A DNA stretch of 64,000 bases from Rallus limicola (GCA_022605955.1 JAKCOZ010000014.1:11848001-11912000), one strand, 5' to 3'. Shown: positions 35,186 through 48,267, counted from the stretch's first letter. The notes: generated from the letters alone by a model not told the origin. A program made the numbers and translations.

Positions 35186-35208
35186 AAAAAAAAAAAAAAA
35201 AAAAAAAA
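35186..35208 (+). repeat. Poly-A tract (A23)
   Basis: About 23 A, 20 bp past the CR1 end. CR1 does not normally end in poly-A, so this is probably an independent homopolymer. Confidence 0.9.
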
Positions 35209-38200
35209 GGCAATTTGGATTTGAATTGAATGCTCTTTACTGTGGCTTTGGACAAGAACCAACTTCTTGATCCAAACCCCTTCAGGTAAATTGCTTGAAA
35301 TGTAAAGCTGTGTAAAAGGATGGAGGGCCCATGGGTTGTTCTTCTTTTCATGTATCAAGGCTCTGAATCAGCCTTAATTTAATAATTACACAAAGAGTGT
35401 TTAGATTGCAAAGTCTAGCTCCCTAAAGTTAGGAAGTGCCTGAGCTACACTGCTTATGCAACCTTTAATTTGGTGGCTATCCTGCTCTTGCCTAACATAC
35501 CAGAAGAGGCCTCTGGCAAAGCAAGGACTGGAACCCAGTTCTTCTGGGTCCTTTGTCATTGCCTGAAATTTAAAGGAGCATGCTTTTCTTTGGTATCAAA
35601 TTATGTGTGATAATATCCAATAATTAAAGGCTCTTAGGAAGATGACATTTAATCTCATTAAATACTGTCAACTCTCTATCGTTCAGGGAAATGGAGAACC
35701 GAGGTGTCCTGGAGAACAGGGAGCTCAGTAGGAGCAAATGAGTGATTAAATTAGGCCTGGCTCTGTTAGGCTCAGTGCTGGTTGGGAGCTCTTGCTTGGA
35801 TGGAAGGTAGCCCCCTTCTGAGCCTGCCTAGGTCTCCCAGCATTGCCTTTCCAGTAACAGGCCTGGAAATAGGCCTGTTACTAGAGAAGAAGAATGCCTG
35901 GTAGTTAATAAGTTGGACCCTAGCTGGCTCTGTAGAGGTTATGCAGCCTGTATCTGGGTGTGAAAATGCTGTGGAGGCATACATCTGGGCCAAAGCTGAC
36001 TCTCCACATGCAAGTTAAAGATTTCTCTTGGAAACACAAGAATTAAGAGGCACATAGAAGGGAAAAAAGAAAATGAGGAGAAAGGACAAGTCAGCTGGCT
36101 TTCAGCAGGGCTTTATGCTGGGCCTGTTGGGTAACAGGAACATGTTGCAGCGGAGGCTACAGCTAGCCAGGGCTCACCCTGGTTTGTGTGGAGCGGTCCC
36201 CGCAGTATAAACCTGGCTGGACCCAGGTGTGCTCAGCACAGAACTAGCACCCTGTGCATGGCTGTCTCTCTGGTATTCATCTACAACCCTGACAGACCAG
36301 GCAGCAGCTGCTCTTCAAGCAGCAGCAGGACAGTTCTTGGTTGGTGCCAAGAACCGTAAGCTGTGAAAGGCACCACGTCTGACGCTCGTGCCCTCCGCCT
36401 CCTAGGCCTCACCACCAGGCTGTGTGTCAGTGGCCGGAAGAGCAGGCAGAAACCAAGACCCTATTGCACTCGGTGTTGCGTTCACACGTGTAATGAAAAT
36501 GAGTCGCCATCCCCAGAGAGCTCATGCATGAAGTGGAGGAAGTAGCTCATTAGTCCGGTGCTCGCTCATTCATTTATTCATACATTTTTCTTCCAGCATT
36601 GTTTCTCTGTGACTAACAAGCAATTATTTGAACCCTTTCCTTGTCTGAGAATCGCGGCCCTTCGGCTCATCCGCTGTTGTGATCCACCTGCCTCTCTCAT
36701 GGGTTTGGTGATTAGTCAGATGAGTGCAGATAGCAAGTTACACAACTAAATAGCGTGCTTTGAGCTCTGGGTCTTGGGCTGGTGCAGAGCGATGTGTAAA
36801 AACGATGGCCTCCAAGTTGTGACATTGCTTGCAGCTGTCTGGGAAGCAGTTTTGTCAGTGTGCCGTTAAGTAAAGTCACTCTAAAGATGCTAAGTAAAAG
36901 AGGGAATTTTGTATTATTTTCACTTTTCGCTTTGTTTACAAATTCCTGCTACAAACATTGATGGAGAACATCAGCTTGCCATCTTCTCTACAGAAAAAGA
37001 CACAAAGTATGATTCAGCTATACAAGAGAAATTAAGGACTGATATAAACCAGTTAATATTTATAAATTTAGGAAAAGTATATATGGAGAGAATTATATAC
37101 ACAGAATTCAATTGATTCTTTGGAATCTGAATAATCTAGTTTAACAGATTAATCTAATTTAGGTAAGTTTATTTCTGATAGGTGCCTGGTTATCTATTCT
37201 TAACAGGCAAGGCTTAAAAACCCATACAGACTGATAATGAGATCCCAGGTTTTTCATGTTAACACCAATGGTTTGTACTGCCTGTTACGTATGATACAAA
37301 TTTTAGATGACACTTGCTCCTTGGGTTTTGGACCCTGATTTACCCAAACAGCAATTTCAAAGCAACAGTTACACCTTATCCATGGGAAACAACAAAAAAC
37401 CCAATTAATTACTGTGATGAGTTACACTGGAAACACAGTTCTTAGGCTTGTGATTTATGTTGCTGAGAAGGAAAAGAGAAAAAAAACAAACAACCCATTG
37501 TGAACACCTGAATCGCTGGCTCCTGAGGCTAAATGAAAAACTCCACTGTGGTTATTATTTTCGTTGGCTAGTTTAATAAAAATACAAGAATTGTAAAAGT
37601 ATGGAAAACACAGGGCACACAGCAGTTACATTTTCTCCAGTAATGGTCCCACCCTTTTTGGGGCTGAACACTAATAAACGATTTTGCCTTCTAGTAGGTT
37701 TCACTCTGCCAACGGCCTGAAGTTTTAATTTATTTTAAGAAAAATAATTTTAAAAATAAGGAAATAACAAATAAGTTTGGACCCTGAATAATTATTTTAG
37801 CCAAATTATGACTGTGTGGGAATGAACTACACAACTGGATTTTTTTTCCAGATCATAACAAACGATGAAACTCAATGGGTTTTGCAGATTTTTGCACATT
37901 GCCCTAAAATCATATTTCTTGCATTACAGTTGGAATATTGAATTGTATCATCCTTTTGTAGGTATTTTATAATGGCAGTGAAGTCTGAAGCAATCCTGTC
38001 ATCTGCAGAGCAGTGAGATGGAGAAGCAGGGAAGCAATTACTTACAATCCTACCCCCCTTTGGCCACCGAAGCAGTAACCTTGGACCAGCTCTTTTGGCA
38101 CCTGCCAGCCAACCCAACCTGACCCATCTCGTCCCTCCCAATTTTATTACGGGCCCGTGCAACAGGGTACAGCTTGCTGCTAACTTGGTTCTTCTTGTTG

Positions 38201-40020
38201 TTGCTCAATAGGAACAAGATTGCCAAAGTTGTAGTCGTTTGGGGTTGTAAAAAATTATCTGTTTGGCTTTGTGTGCCAACACTGTTGTCAGAAGAGCTGA
38301 GCCCAGCTGCCTGTCAGGCACGGCAGGGAGGAGAGGAGCTAGCCAGATCTGAGGCGGAAGACTTCCTAATTCGAATATAGACCCAGTGTAATATGTCCCA
38401 CTGAGATCCATGACCCAGGACTGGATTAAGACCTGGCCTTGCCTCAAAGGGAAAAGAAAAAAAAAGAAGAAAAAAAAAAAAAAGTATGAGCTAATCAAGC
38501 CCCTGGCTTTGGTGACCTGAGTGAGGATATGGCATTTGGCAGTGCCTGACCTCCAGCCTCCCAAACAGCCATGCATGGCCAGTCCTTAGGTCTAAAACAC
38601 AGCATCTTCTTCTGACAGGGACCAAGATGGGTGTTTGGAGAGAGGCTGGTCACCACAAAGCAAGCCCAGCCCCGCATGTAGCAGCTCAGGTTCTCTGAAG
38701 AGCAAGGATTTCATTGTACCACAGTTGCCCTCAGAGTGTCCTGTTGAGGAGCTGCTGAAGGAACCTGTGTGCCAACAGCCACCCAGGACAGCTGCACACT
38801 GGGACATCCAGAGCTAGCTGGGAACTCCCACAGAGCTTCTGGCTCAGCAGGAGCGCAGGCTGGATCCGTATGCGGGATGGCATCTGAAGGTAGATAAAAT
38901 GATTGCCTTGACTCATAGGTGCCTCCTGTAATTTGAAATGGGAAGTGGAAATATAACCTGTTTTGATGGTCTGCTCCTGGAAGCTCGCTGAACCGGAGAC
39001 TTTCCAGATGACTCAGGGGCAAGACGGTTGTTCACTGAGAACTGCTGTATCAAGGATTTGGCAGGATTATATAACAAGCAGCTGTCCTTCACCGCCGGTA
39101 ATGTGCCTCCTCTGTGAGACCGATGCTTACAAGTGACCGGTTTTGAGGAACAGCAATAAAACAAAATGGCAAAGTGCCTGCAGACATTTTCAGGACACAG
39201 CTGAGCTCCTGCCTGGAACAGACCTGTTATTTGTTTCTGGACATTGGGCTACAGTTGTTCAGGAAGAGAAGAAAAAATTTAACAGCTAGGCTCATGACCT
39301 ATTCCTTTGCAGTGGTCCCATTTAAGTTGTGTTCAGCGGGGCGTACCTTGCTCTATTTAGTAAAAGCATTAAAACTAGTTGTGGAGAACATGCCTGTTTC
39401 TTTGGAGTTAACAGTGGCTGAGGTTTTCCTTTTGGGGAGCTGGGGCAAAGCTGTCTTCTTTAGTATGCTTGAATTTTGTTATGTCTCTTTTAGTGCCCCT
39501 CCTGGAAAGGTTTTTATGGGGTTGAGGTTGGTGAAAATTGTCAGTGTTTGTATCTGGAGCTTAAGAAGACATTTTCTATCCTCAAAACAAAAAAAAAAAA
39601 GAGTGTTTGGGTTCTCCCAGTTAAGAAAAAATCCCCAAACCAACAAGCCAGAACACGGGAATGCTCCTTTTTGTTAGTCCGATGTGTTGTTCGGTATCGC
39701 CTTTTGGAGAAGATAATTGGTTGTGGCAGGGAGTCACAAGAGTATTTTCCGTCCTTGGAGCTGTGTTTGAGACCCTGGCTGGGAGATCACTGATGTCCAC
39801 GTAACAATAGATGAAGTGGCCCTGATGATTTTATTAAAACTGTAAGTTCCTCACCAGGAGGTCACTTAAGGATCACTTAAGCAATGAGAACATTTGCTTC
39901 ATTCCTCCTTATTCATCACTGTTTGGACCAGGAGGCTCTTACTCTGATGTAGAGAGACAGTTCTGACACGTGTGAAGCTGGTAGCAGCATTGGACAAAGC
40001 GCAGGTAGGTCTGTCTTCAC

Positions 40021-40073
40021 ATGGCTGATAATCCAGCCCTGTTCCCATGGCTGATATCACCAGCCCTGTTCCT
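40021..40073 (+). repeat. Two-copy tandem repeat, 26-27 bp unit
   Basis: Two adjacent units both starting ATGGCTGATA and ending CCAGCCCTGTTCC, differing by a few bases and one indel. A local duplication. Confidence 0.85.
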
Positions 40074-41505
40074 ATCACATTGAATATGATCCCTTAATTG
40101 GAATATCATTGTGTCAGGAGTAATTTGGGCAAGTCGCTGAGCTGAGGTATAACACAGGCAGGACTGAGATCCAGAACAGACAAGGGTGGTCAGTATTTCT
40201 GCTGCTTGTACACATGCCAAATTACACATGTAGATTAGTTTGGGTCTGCAACAACCTTTGTGTCCAGAGCTATCCCATGAGCATATTTCTAAGACCTTAC
40301 AAACATCATTTGGATCTTACACCTGTGTTACCAGATTTTGCTTCCAAAGGAGTTATTCCAGATTCATATGGAATACAAGTTATTTTAAGAAGTGTTGGGT
40401 ATTTGCAAAATAATCTGAATACCTAAGGTTTGTTTCTAGTAAGCTTTCCCTTTTGCTACCAAAGCCTCGCAGAGGATTTTATGAGAAGCTACATTTGTTT
40501 TACTGGTTAAGTTTTTATAGCTGGAAGCAATTTTCTTTAGTGTAACATTTCAGAAGCCCTTTATGGCTAGCGATATTTCAGCGAATGCCTGAAGATTGAA
40601 ACCTACTGCATGACTTTATCATGTATAAAGCTTATTATCTGACATAATTTGGTGCATAGCAGGCTTATTTATTTAAAAGGTCACACAATCATATTTCACC
40701 ACTGGTAATGGCATTTTTATCCATTTAATAGGTTTATCCTAAAGCATATTTATTCCTAATGCATTTTATTCTGAAGCCAGTTAATAACTTTTAACTCTTC
40801 AGGCTCATGGCAGAATAGAGAAGCTGGCATTTTGGAACAAGAATCTGACTGATTTGGCCTCATCCAGGAGACAAGAGATTCTGACATAGTGTTTCACGCG
40901 TCTTCTTTTGATACAACTCAGCACCTTGAAGTATTGGGCCTTGAATCATCTCTCGACCTCCAAGTTAGCCAGGGTGAAACAATGATGGAGGGAAAAATAT
41001 CCCATTCTGCAGCTGTCTTGGCCCTTAAACTGCCAGCCACCCTTTGGGTTGTTACAGGTGAGAATTCTCGGGGCCAAAATATGTGTTGGTATGTTCCCCA
41101 TAGAAATGTTACTGATTTGAATGTGGCTGCCTTTGTTTTGTTTGGATGTAAGAAGGCAGTCCTCTCTCTTGGGGTCAATGCACAGGGACCGACAGCACCT
41201 GTAATGAAAGGCTGCTCCTTTTCAACAAACTTGGGCTACTTAGGGCCCACGTACAGGTAATATTTGCCTCTGTTTGTGACTGAGCAGAGTTTTATCTGGG
41301 ATTTTCCTTGTAAAATACGCCAGTAACCACAATAAGCTTGTACTGCTCCAGAGGAGAGAAGCAGGGGTGAAACGCCAAGGCTTGCAAAAGCTGTGGATGA
41401 CACTTCTTGAGTTTGTGTCCCCTCTGTATGTCTACAGAGTTTTCCTGAGATGAGAAGGCGGCATCACTTGCATGTCTACTCTGCCTGGGACTGAGCTTTG
41501 TGTTT

Positions 41506-42111
41506 GTGTCTGTCCTGGTTTCAGTCAGGATAGAGTTAACTTCATTTGTAGCAGCGGACGGAATGCTGTGTTTGGGAGTTAAAATGAAAGCCGTGCTGAT
41601 AACACCCTGATGTTTCTAGTTGCAGTCAGAGAGTCAAAGCCAGGACAGGTGACCCAGATGGGCCAAAGAGAGTATTCCATGCCAATTACGTCCTGCCCAG
41701 GATAAAGGGGGGCTGATGGGAGGAAGAAGCGGGGCGGTTCTGGGATGCGAGCGGCCAGGACGCGAGGGTCTTGGGGGACGGTCGGGTTCCTGGACGGCTC
41801 TGGGTGGTGCGGCCTGAGTTGTGTGGTTCGGTGAGAAACTGCATTGTGTATCAATAGTTTCATATTATTTTGCTCTAAAGTCCTGTTGGCATTGTTATAT
41901 TTTATCTTTCTGTTATCTTAGTAAACTATCCTTATCCCAACCCACAGGCCTCTTAGTTTCTTGGTTTTGGAGTTATTTGCCCCTTCCTTTTCCCTTCCCT
42001 TATTTCCCCCCCCCCCCCCCCCCTTTTCCGTCTTCTCCTGCTCTTTTACTTTAAGGAGCAGGCAGCTGCGTGGATCTCGGCCCACAGCTGGGGTGAAACC
42101 ACGACAGTGTC
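41506..42111 (+). mobile_element. Solo LTR of an endogenous retrovirus with 5-bp target duplication
   Basis: The LTR spans 41511-42106 (596 bp). It begins TGTCCTGGTTTCAG and ends GTGAAACCACGACA, with TG...CA ends, and is flanked by identical GTGTC at 41506-41510 and 42107-42111. The start and end match a common bird LTR type. A 5-bp duplication is characteristic of ERVL-type and some other integrases. No gag/pol/env or second LTR is nearby, so this is a recombination-derived solo LTR. It carries a C18 run at 42006-42023. The exact target duplications suggest a fairly recent insertion. Confidence 0.9.
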
Positions 42112-45100
42112 ACACTACATCCCTCCAAGGATTAGCATAGTTTACAAAGACAAAAAACAAGCCGGATTTATGTTGTGGTGGCCTGGAGGGTTTGGAAGGA
42201 AAATCCTGAAAGAAAGAGTTGACTTACATGACCTCTGAAGCAATGGTTTTGATCCAGCGACAGCAGTGCCACCACGCTGGGGATGTCCTCTCCCACAGCC
42301 ACGCTTATGTCACGCAATGCCAGTGCGATCCCTGGCAGCCTGCAGCTTAGGCAACTTGCTAGAGAGTGTCAGTGCTTTGATACAAGGTGCTCCGCAGGAC
42401 ACTGTGACCTAAAAGAGTTTGGAAAAGGCAACAGAAAATCCAGGCTTAGAAAGATGTTTATTACAAGAATGCAAAGGGAGACGTGCAGTTGTCCCTGGAG
42501 AGGACTGGGTGGTGAGGAGGGACTGGTGGCCATCAGGACTCCTCTGGGAGAGAGGCAGCAGCTCTCTGCTGCCTGTCTGCTGTCAGAATACACTGTTGAT
42601 GTCTTCTCCGAGACACGTGTTGTTAGAAGTCACCTTTGTTAAGTCATGTGAGTCTTGGTGTTTCAGTGAACTTAGAAGGTAGGTAGCTCTTTGTGCATCC
42701 TTTGCTCGACCCATTCTGCTCTTCTCCTCAAAATCACCATCAGCCCAGGCAAGCAATAAATATCCTCATCTTAGTTTTACTAGCTGATGATTTCATTTCT
42801 GGACAAACTGATGATGTAGCAGCAGATTAAGTAACTTAGAGCACAAAAAGGCAGTGATATCACTGCCATATTATATAGACTTGATTAATGCAAACTTCAG
42901 GATTTGTCTCTCTGGAATAAAGGTCCAAGTCCTCCGGGGCAGCTGAGGCTAGTTGTACTGTCACTATTGCATGAGGTTATTTCCTATCATTTTGACCAGT
43001 CTAGAAGGCCGCTTGTATTGTCAATTTATATGCCTAAAAAGCATGCCTGCAATAATACTAGGTAAGAGGGAAGAGCAGAAGTGTTACGTGCTTCAGGCCA
43101 TAAACGTCATGCTGAAGAGCTGAATCAGGAACAAAGTTACCCAATGGGCAGGTTAGTGTGTAACTGTCTCGTAGGAGCTTTGATATCTTCTTCCAAGGCT
43201 CTGATCCTTGGCACGGAGAGACAGGATGTGAGCGCAGGGGAATGGGTTGTGAGCCAGTTCTTCTGTTTCGGTTATACTTAGCTCCGTGACTGCACCGCTC
43301 CCGGTACCTAAGCTACTTGCATTCGTGTCATGTAGGCATGCCCTTAATGGGTAGGCTTTAAATGATTCTATATTTAGCTTTTGCTTCTTCCTAAAGTGTT
43401 CTGCATACATTCAGCCTATGAAGGGATGCGATGACAAGCTAAAGACCTCTGAGACCTCCTTATCAGGATTTCTCTTCAACAGAGAGAAAAAAAAAAGGGG
43501 GGGGGGGGGGGGGGGGGGGGGGAGGAGAGAGAATCTGAAGAGTTAGATACATACACAAAATAGAAATGGGGAGTAAGTAGGGCAAGGGGTCAGAAAACAC
43601 TGTGTAGGGCTTGACCCAAGCTGACTCTAATCGATACAAAAATTTCCACTGGCTTCCAGAGGCAGATATTATTTAGATGAGTTATGGCTATTTATATCAT
43701 TTAATGTAGGAAAGAAGTCACAGTTACAGCTATAATTATAACGACTTTTAGAGGGCAATATTTAAGCCAGTAACTGAAGGGAGCAAGTAAATCTTTGCTT
43801 TAAATAAGCTGGAAATGCAAAGATAGGCTGGAAATGTGAACATAGGCTTGGTATCGGTTGCCTCACCTAAGAGCAGCATAATTCTATGAACTAGTTGCAC
43901 CTGCAGCTGTGGAGCACAAATGATTTGGGACAGACAGATCACTGAGGGTTTCAGGAGGATCTCATCAAACAGACTGACCAGACAGAAAAACAGTGGCCAA
44001 GTATTTTATAGGGGTGGAAATAACTTTGACTATATGTAAACCTTCACAAGCTGTGCATGACCAGGGAAGAGAACTTGGACTGACTGTAGATCCGTGCAAG
44101 TGTCAGAGTTCTTCTGAGCATCAGTCAAAGAGACAAGTATGAGGTTAGGAATTACCCCAAGATAGAAAGGAACAAAGAAAACATCAGGAGCTGTTGGGGC
44201 ATGAGAAGATGCTGCTCCTTGGCACTCTGCAAGTAAACAGGATTGGGATTTTTTTCTCTTTGCAGAGTATATGTTTGGGGATCAAATTAATATTACTGTA
44301 AATGTGCCAAGCACTGAAGAAATCCAGCTCATCCAAAAGCAGGCAAATGCCTGATGATGGAAACTCCTACGTTCCTGGCTGGTGTGTGGATGTTTATTGG
44401 ATTAGGAGGGCCTCTCCACAGGGACAGAAAGGTGCAGGTATTCTGTCCCAACCTGAGTAACCACCAGCATTTCAGGCCTGAGGAAAAAGAGTCATCAGCC
44501 TGCACATACCTCTGGTGAGGTGGCCAAAATGCATCCTGTTCCACCATCCAGCTATCAACTGCACGTAACAGTTAAGACAGCATTAGTTGCTGTAACACTT
44601 GTACCATCTCCCATCCAGAGGTAGGAGAGTCTGTAGCATGGGTGGGGGGAGTCACTCTGCAACCTCTGGAATGTAAACGTGCAGTTTTAGCTGCTCTGCA
44701 TGTGTGGGGTTGTGGGCAAGGGAAAGAAATGTTTATGTTCCTTCCCATGAGTAGGAAGGGGGTAGCAGAAGCTTTCTGTCCCATCTTCTGTGCTGCTTCT
44801 CCTTTTCTGCTCCTCAACATGTCAGTGCTTCGCTCCAGCTTCAGAACCACAAAACTCCTGCAACGAGCAGTACCCTCAGCAAAGGGAGGCTGACAGATTC
44901 AGAGCACTGACCAAACACAAGGACTCGGGATCACTCACTCCTCAGGTGGTCATCCCGGTGCCTGCCTGCCCTTGTGAGTTGGAGAGGTGCCACACCACTG
45001 TGAATGCCAGCAGTCCACTGCTTCTTCAGAATGCCAACATTTGTTTGGCCCTTTGCGGAGGGGTGAACAACATGGAGGGAATCACATCTCCTCGTGGGGG

Positions 45101-47259
45101 TCAGGGAATAGTCACTAAGCATCACATCTTGAAGTGGCAGCACACCAAGTAACGATGGGGGCTTTAGGGGCCAAGCCAGGGTCAAAGAGAAATTCCTCAA
45201 GAAGCAGCTCAGGCACCATGACTTGGTCAGCACCCAGAGCCATGGGTTATTATGCCAGTTATTTCTTTGTGTGGAGTTTGGAAGAGGCAGGTGGAAAAAG
45301 GCTCCAAGAAAAATTTGTCTCCTATACTGCAACCCATTAGCAAAGTGTTGTCTTTTGTCAGGTTATGGGGCAAAATAAAATCCTTGAGAGTTTCTCCTCC
45401 AAACGCCTCTCATGGACTGCTGTGGCAGTCCATACCTTTGTGCTGACCAGCAGACCTATAGCATAAGAGTGGACAGGGCCATTTCTGAGACCTTCTCCAT
45501 TAGGAACTCCAGGATGGGAGTTACACTAGTTGCACCATCCTGTGGCTACCCACAGCCAGCTCTACCTGCTGGACCTTCTCAGGACACACACAGACCTCTG
45601 ATGTTGTGGACAAGGACCCTGAGTGGAAGGCTAGGTCCTTGACTTGCTTTTGCCAGACTCTGTCCATGTGTCTGTGGGAAGCCACTTTAGGGAAGGAACC
45701 AGATGGGAGCAGTCCCAGGTCATTAAGGAAGGAGTTGATCTGAGATCTGAGAGAGAAGTAAAATAAAGGTGTTCTTGAAGATGGGTGTGGGGTGGATCCA
45801 GGGCTGGAAAGTGCAGAGCCAGAGACAAGAGCAAGCTGAAACTGCTATAATGATCCCTGAGAGTCTCAAAAGCAGATGGTAGAAGATACTAGAGGCTGGA
45901 ATCCCTCTGGGAGGGACAAAGACCTGTCCTGGCGGTAAACAGGACAATCTCCTGACTGGGATTGGGAGCAGTAGTGTGACGACCTCTCCCTACAGTGTCC
46001 TACGAAGCTGTGTACATTGCCTTTCCCATTTGTCTTGCCAGGCAGGAGCAGCAGCATTTATCCTTGCCCACAAAGGAAGTGGAGGACAAGCCCTTCCCCT
46101 TTATTGGCCACTCTCAGGAATGGACCCAAAAAACCTGGAGCCTCCCTTGAGCACCACAGACCGCCTGCAGGCCAGGTGGACCTTTGCTCCAAGTACCAGT
46201 GCCTGCATACTCACCTCTGAGTGCATCACCACGGCCTGCACACTGCAGTCTCCCGTCTTAGCCAACAGCAAGAGCTGTCCTGTATTTATTTATTTTTAGG
46301 AGTCTCAGGGAACATCTAGGGGTGGTGGTCCACTGATGAGTAAATATTACACAAGCATCACAGCCAATTCTTAATGCTTTGCCAAAAACCAAAAAAAGAA
46401 CAAAAAATCACCCCCGAGACTGAGAACACAGAGGCAGAGGGTATGTGTTCTGCTGTTGTTCCTCACATTTAGCCCAGTTTCTGAAGAGAATTTGATGACT
46501 CTCATGCTACCTTCTACCTCCTTTGAGTTTGTTGGCCAGTTTCAGCTGTTGAAAGGTTTGACACGACAGGATGGGCTCATCTCCAATACATCAAATCTGT
46601 GCTCAGTCTGTGAAGAGGAGCGAGACAGTCAGGTGTGCTGAGCTTGGGAAGGGATGGTGGGATATCGCGCCCCATACCTGGACGTGCCCAGGGCAGGCGG
46701 CACTGCCTGGGGGCCAGCTGAGCAGGCAGGGGCTCTGCAAAACGTAGCTTGGGCTGGGTATGTTCTCTCCAGAGGAGAACTGGGAACGTGAGGAGGGTGA
46801 GAAGCTTTTTCTATTGGAAATCAGGGTTGGAGGGTGGAGGGTCTGGACATGGTGGTGGGCGCTTTGCTGTTGACCAAGAAGAAAGCCAGATGCCTCCTGG
46901 CTGCTTGGCCACAGGCACAAAGCCAGGAAAACTCAGGGTTATCTTATTCCAGAAGCGAGGGACCTCGCCCAAACTGACCTGTTTACCTCATTTGAGAAGA
47001 GAGGAAACTCACCCAAATTAAGAGGCGGTAAACTACATTTGGTTGTGTTTAACCTCCACTCGTTAACCTCATTTAACCACACTGCCTCCTTCTCAGTCCG
47101 GAGGTCAAAATACTACACCAAAAAAGCAACCCTGCCTCCCTCTGTACCCCGGGGGCCGAAGGAGGGCAGAGCTTCGCTTTGGGCCGCGGAGACCCCTTTC
47201 TCTCCCAGCAACTTAATCGTGTGATGGCTTTTCTCTGTGGGTTCCCTTCTGGACGTGGG
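42112..47259. other. Intergenic DNA upstream of NR1D2
   Basis: About 5 kb with no recognisable gene. It contains an A10-G26 homopolymer (43487-43522) and one distal CACGTG at 42614-42619. GC content rises from about 44600 toward the NR1D2 CpG island. Confidence 0.65.
43487..43522 (+). repeat. A10-G26 homopolymer
   Basis: Ten A directly followed by 26 uninterrupted G, then GAGGAGAGAGA. The longest G-run in the window. Length may be imprecise in an assembly. Confidence 0.9.
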
Positions 47260-47880
47260 AGTGAAGGGTGGGAGGCAGACAGCGGCCCCCCGCCCCGCCC
47301 CGGTGGGGACATCCCTGCTTTACCAGCCAGGCGCGTTAGGGCTTCTGGGGGTACATCTCTCCCTATTGGGGAGGGGGTCGGGCAGAGGCTGCGCCCGGGG
47401 ACAGGACCGCCTTTATTCAGGCTGAAGAGGTGTGTGTACGGTAGCTGCGGGGCTCTCCCGCATCCCCCTCATCCCCTGCAATGAGAAGAGGTGCTGGGAA
47501 CCGCCAGACGTTGCGGTGGGGAGAGGAGAGAGCTCGTTTGCCGCGGCAATCAGAGCGGTGGCATTTCCTGCCGGCGCTCGGCTGCGGAGCAGCAATCCCC
47601 GCCGGCGGATGCTGACACCGCCGGCCGTCACCGTGCCCCGCGGCGCCGCGGGCACGTACTTGCACTGCAGCCGCGGCGGCCGGGCGGGCGGGCGGGCGAG
47701 CGCGGCGCCGATTGCGGCAGCGGCGCGGCCCGGCCGACGGAGGCGATTTCAACGGGGCTTCCCCGCGGCGCGCGAGTCCCCCCGCGCGAGCCCCACCGCC
47801 GCCACCGCAGTGCCCGCGCGAGCCCCGGCGCCCCCGCGGCAGGCCCCTGCGCCCCACGCGCTGCCCGCACGCGCCCGCCG

Positions 47881-47886
47881 CACGTG
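47881..47886. promoter_or_regulatory. E-box CACGTG, NR1D2 proximal promoter
   Basis: Perfect canonical E-box 371 bp upstream of the NR1D2 ATG and just upstream of the GC-box cluster. CLOCK:BMAL1 drives vertebrate Rev-erb genes through such sites. MYC/USF could also bind. Confidence 0.6.
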
Positions 47887-48113
47887 AGCGCTCCCGCCCG
47901 CGGCCCGGGCGGCGCGGAAAGTGTGTCACTGGGTGAGGGGGGCGGTCGGGGGCGGGGCGGGCCGGCGGGGCGGGCCGGGGCGGAGCGGGCGGCCGGTGGT
48001 GCCGCACTCTGCGCGGCTCCCGATCGCTTTTGTTGTAAAGGGGAGGGCGCCGCGGCGGGGACGGGCAGCCGTCGCTCTGACAGGCGACAGCGCGGCTGCC
48101 TCCCGCCCTCCGC

Positions 48114-48119
48114 ATGTAA
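48114..48119 (+). promoter_or_regulatory. NR1D2: Start-stop uORF (ATG-TAA) in NR1D2 leader
   Basis: An ATG immediately followed by TAA, the only upstream ATG seen in the roughly 250 bp before the main start. If the transcript begins to its left, it is a minimal start-stop element. These are known to stall ribosomes and limit downstream initiation. Confidence 0.45.
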
Positions 48120-48251
48120 AGGCTGCGGCAGGGACGGAGCAGGGGAGACGCTGACCGAGCGCAGCCGTGCCGAGCGGAGCCGAGCCCAGCCGTGCCGGGC
48201 CCGGCCGAGCCCAGCGCGGCGCCGCCCCTGCCCCTGCGGGAGGAGGCCGCC

Positions 48252-48267
48252 ATGGAAGTCAGCGCCG
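48252..48267 (+). CDS. NR1D2: NR1D2 exon 1 coding part
   Basis: ATG GAA GTC AGC GCC G, encoding MEVSA plus the first base of Gly. Donor GTAAGC at 48268. Human begins MEVNAGG, which confirms this start. The upstream 5' UTR is within the CpG island. Confidence 0.92.

Larger units (their letters stand above)
35167..41505. other. Intergenic DNA between CR1 copy and solo LTR
   Basis: About 6.3 kb without a recognisable gene. It holds an A23 run (35186-35208), A-rich tracts near 38456-38483 and 39590-39602, and a two-copy tandem repeat at 40021-40073. A 167-codon open frame at 39174-39677 begins at GTG and shows no domain. AT-rich, fairly simple sequence around 40640-40790 might be a conserved non-coding element, but I have no comparison. 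Confidence 0.6.

Noticed and set aside
39174..39677. 167-codon frame in the RPL15-NR1D2 interval
   Set aside because: It starts at GTG, not ATG, contains no recognisable domain, and overlaps A-rich low-complexity sequence. Chance is the simplest explanation.
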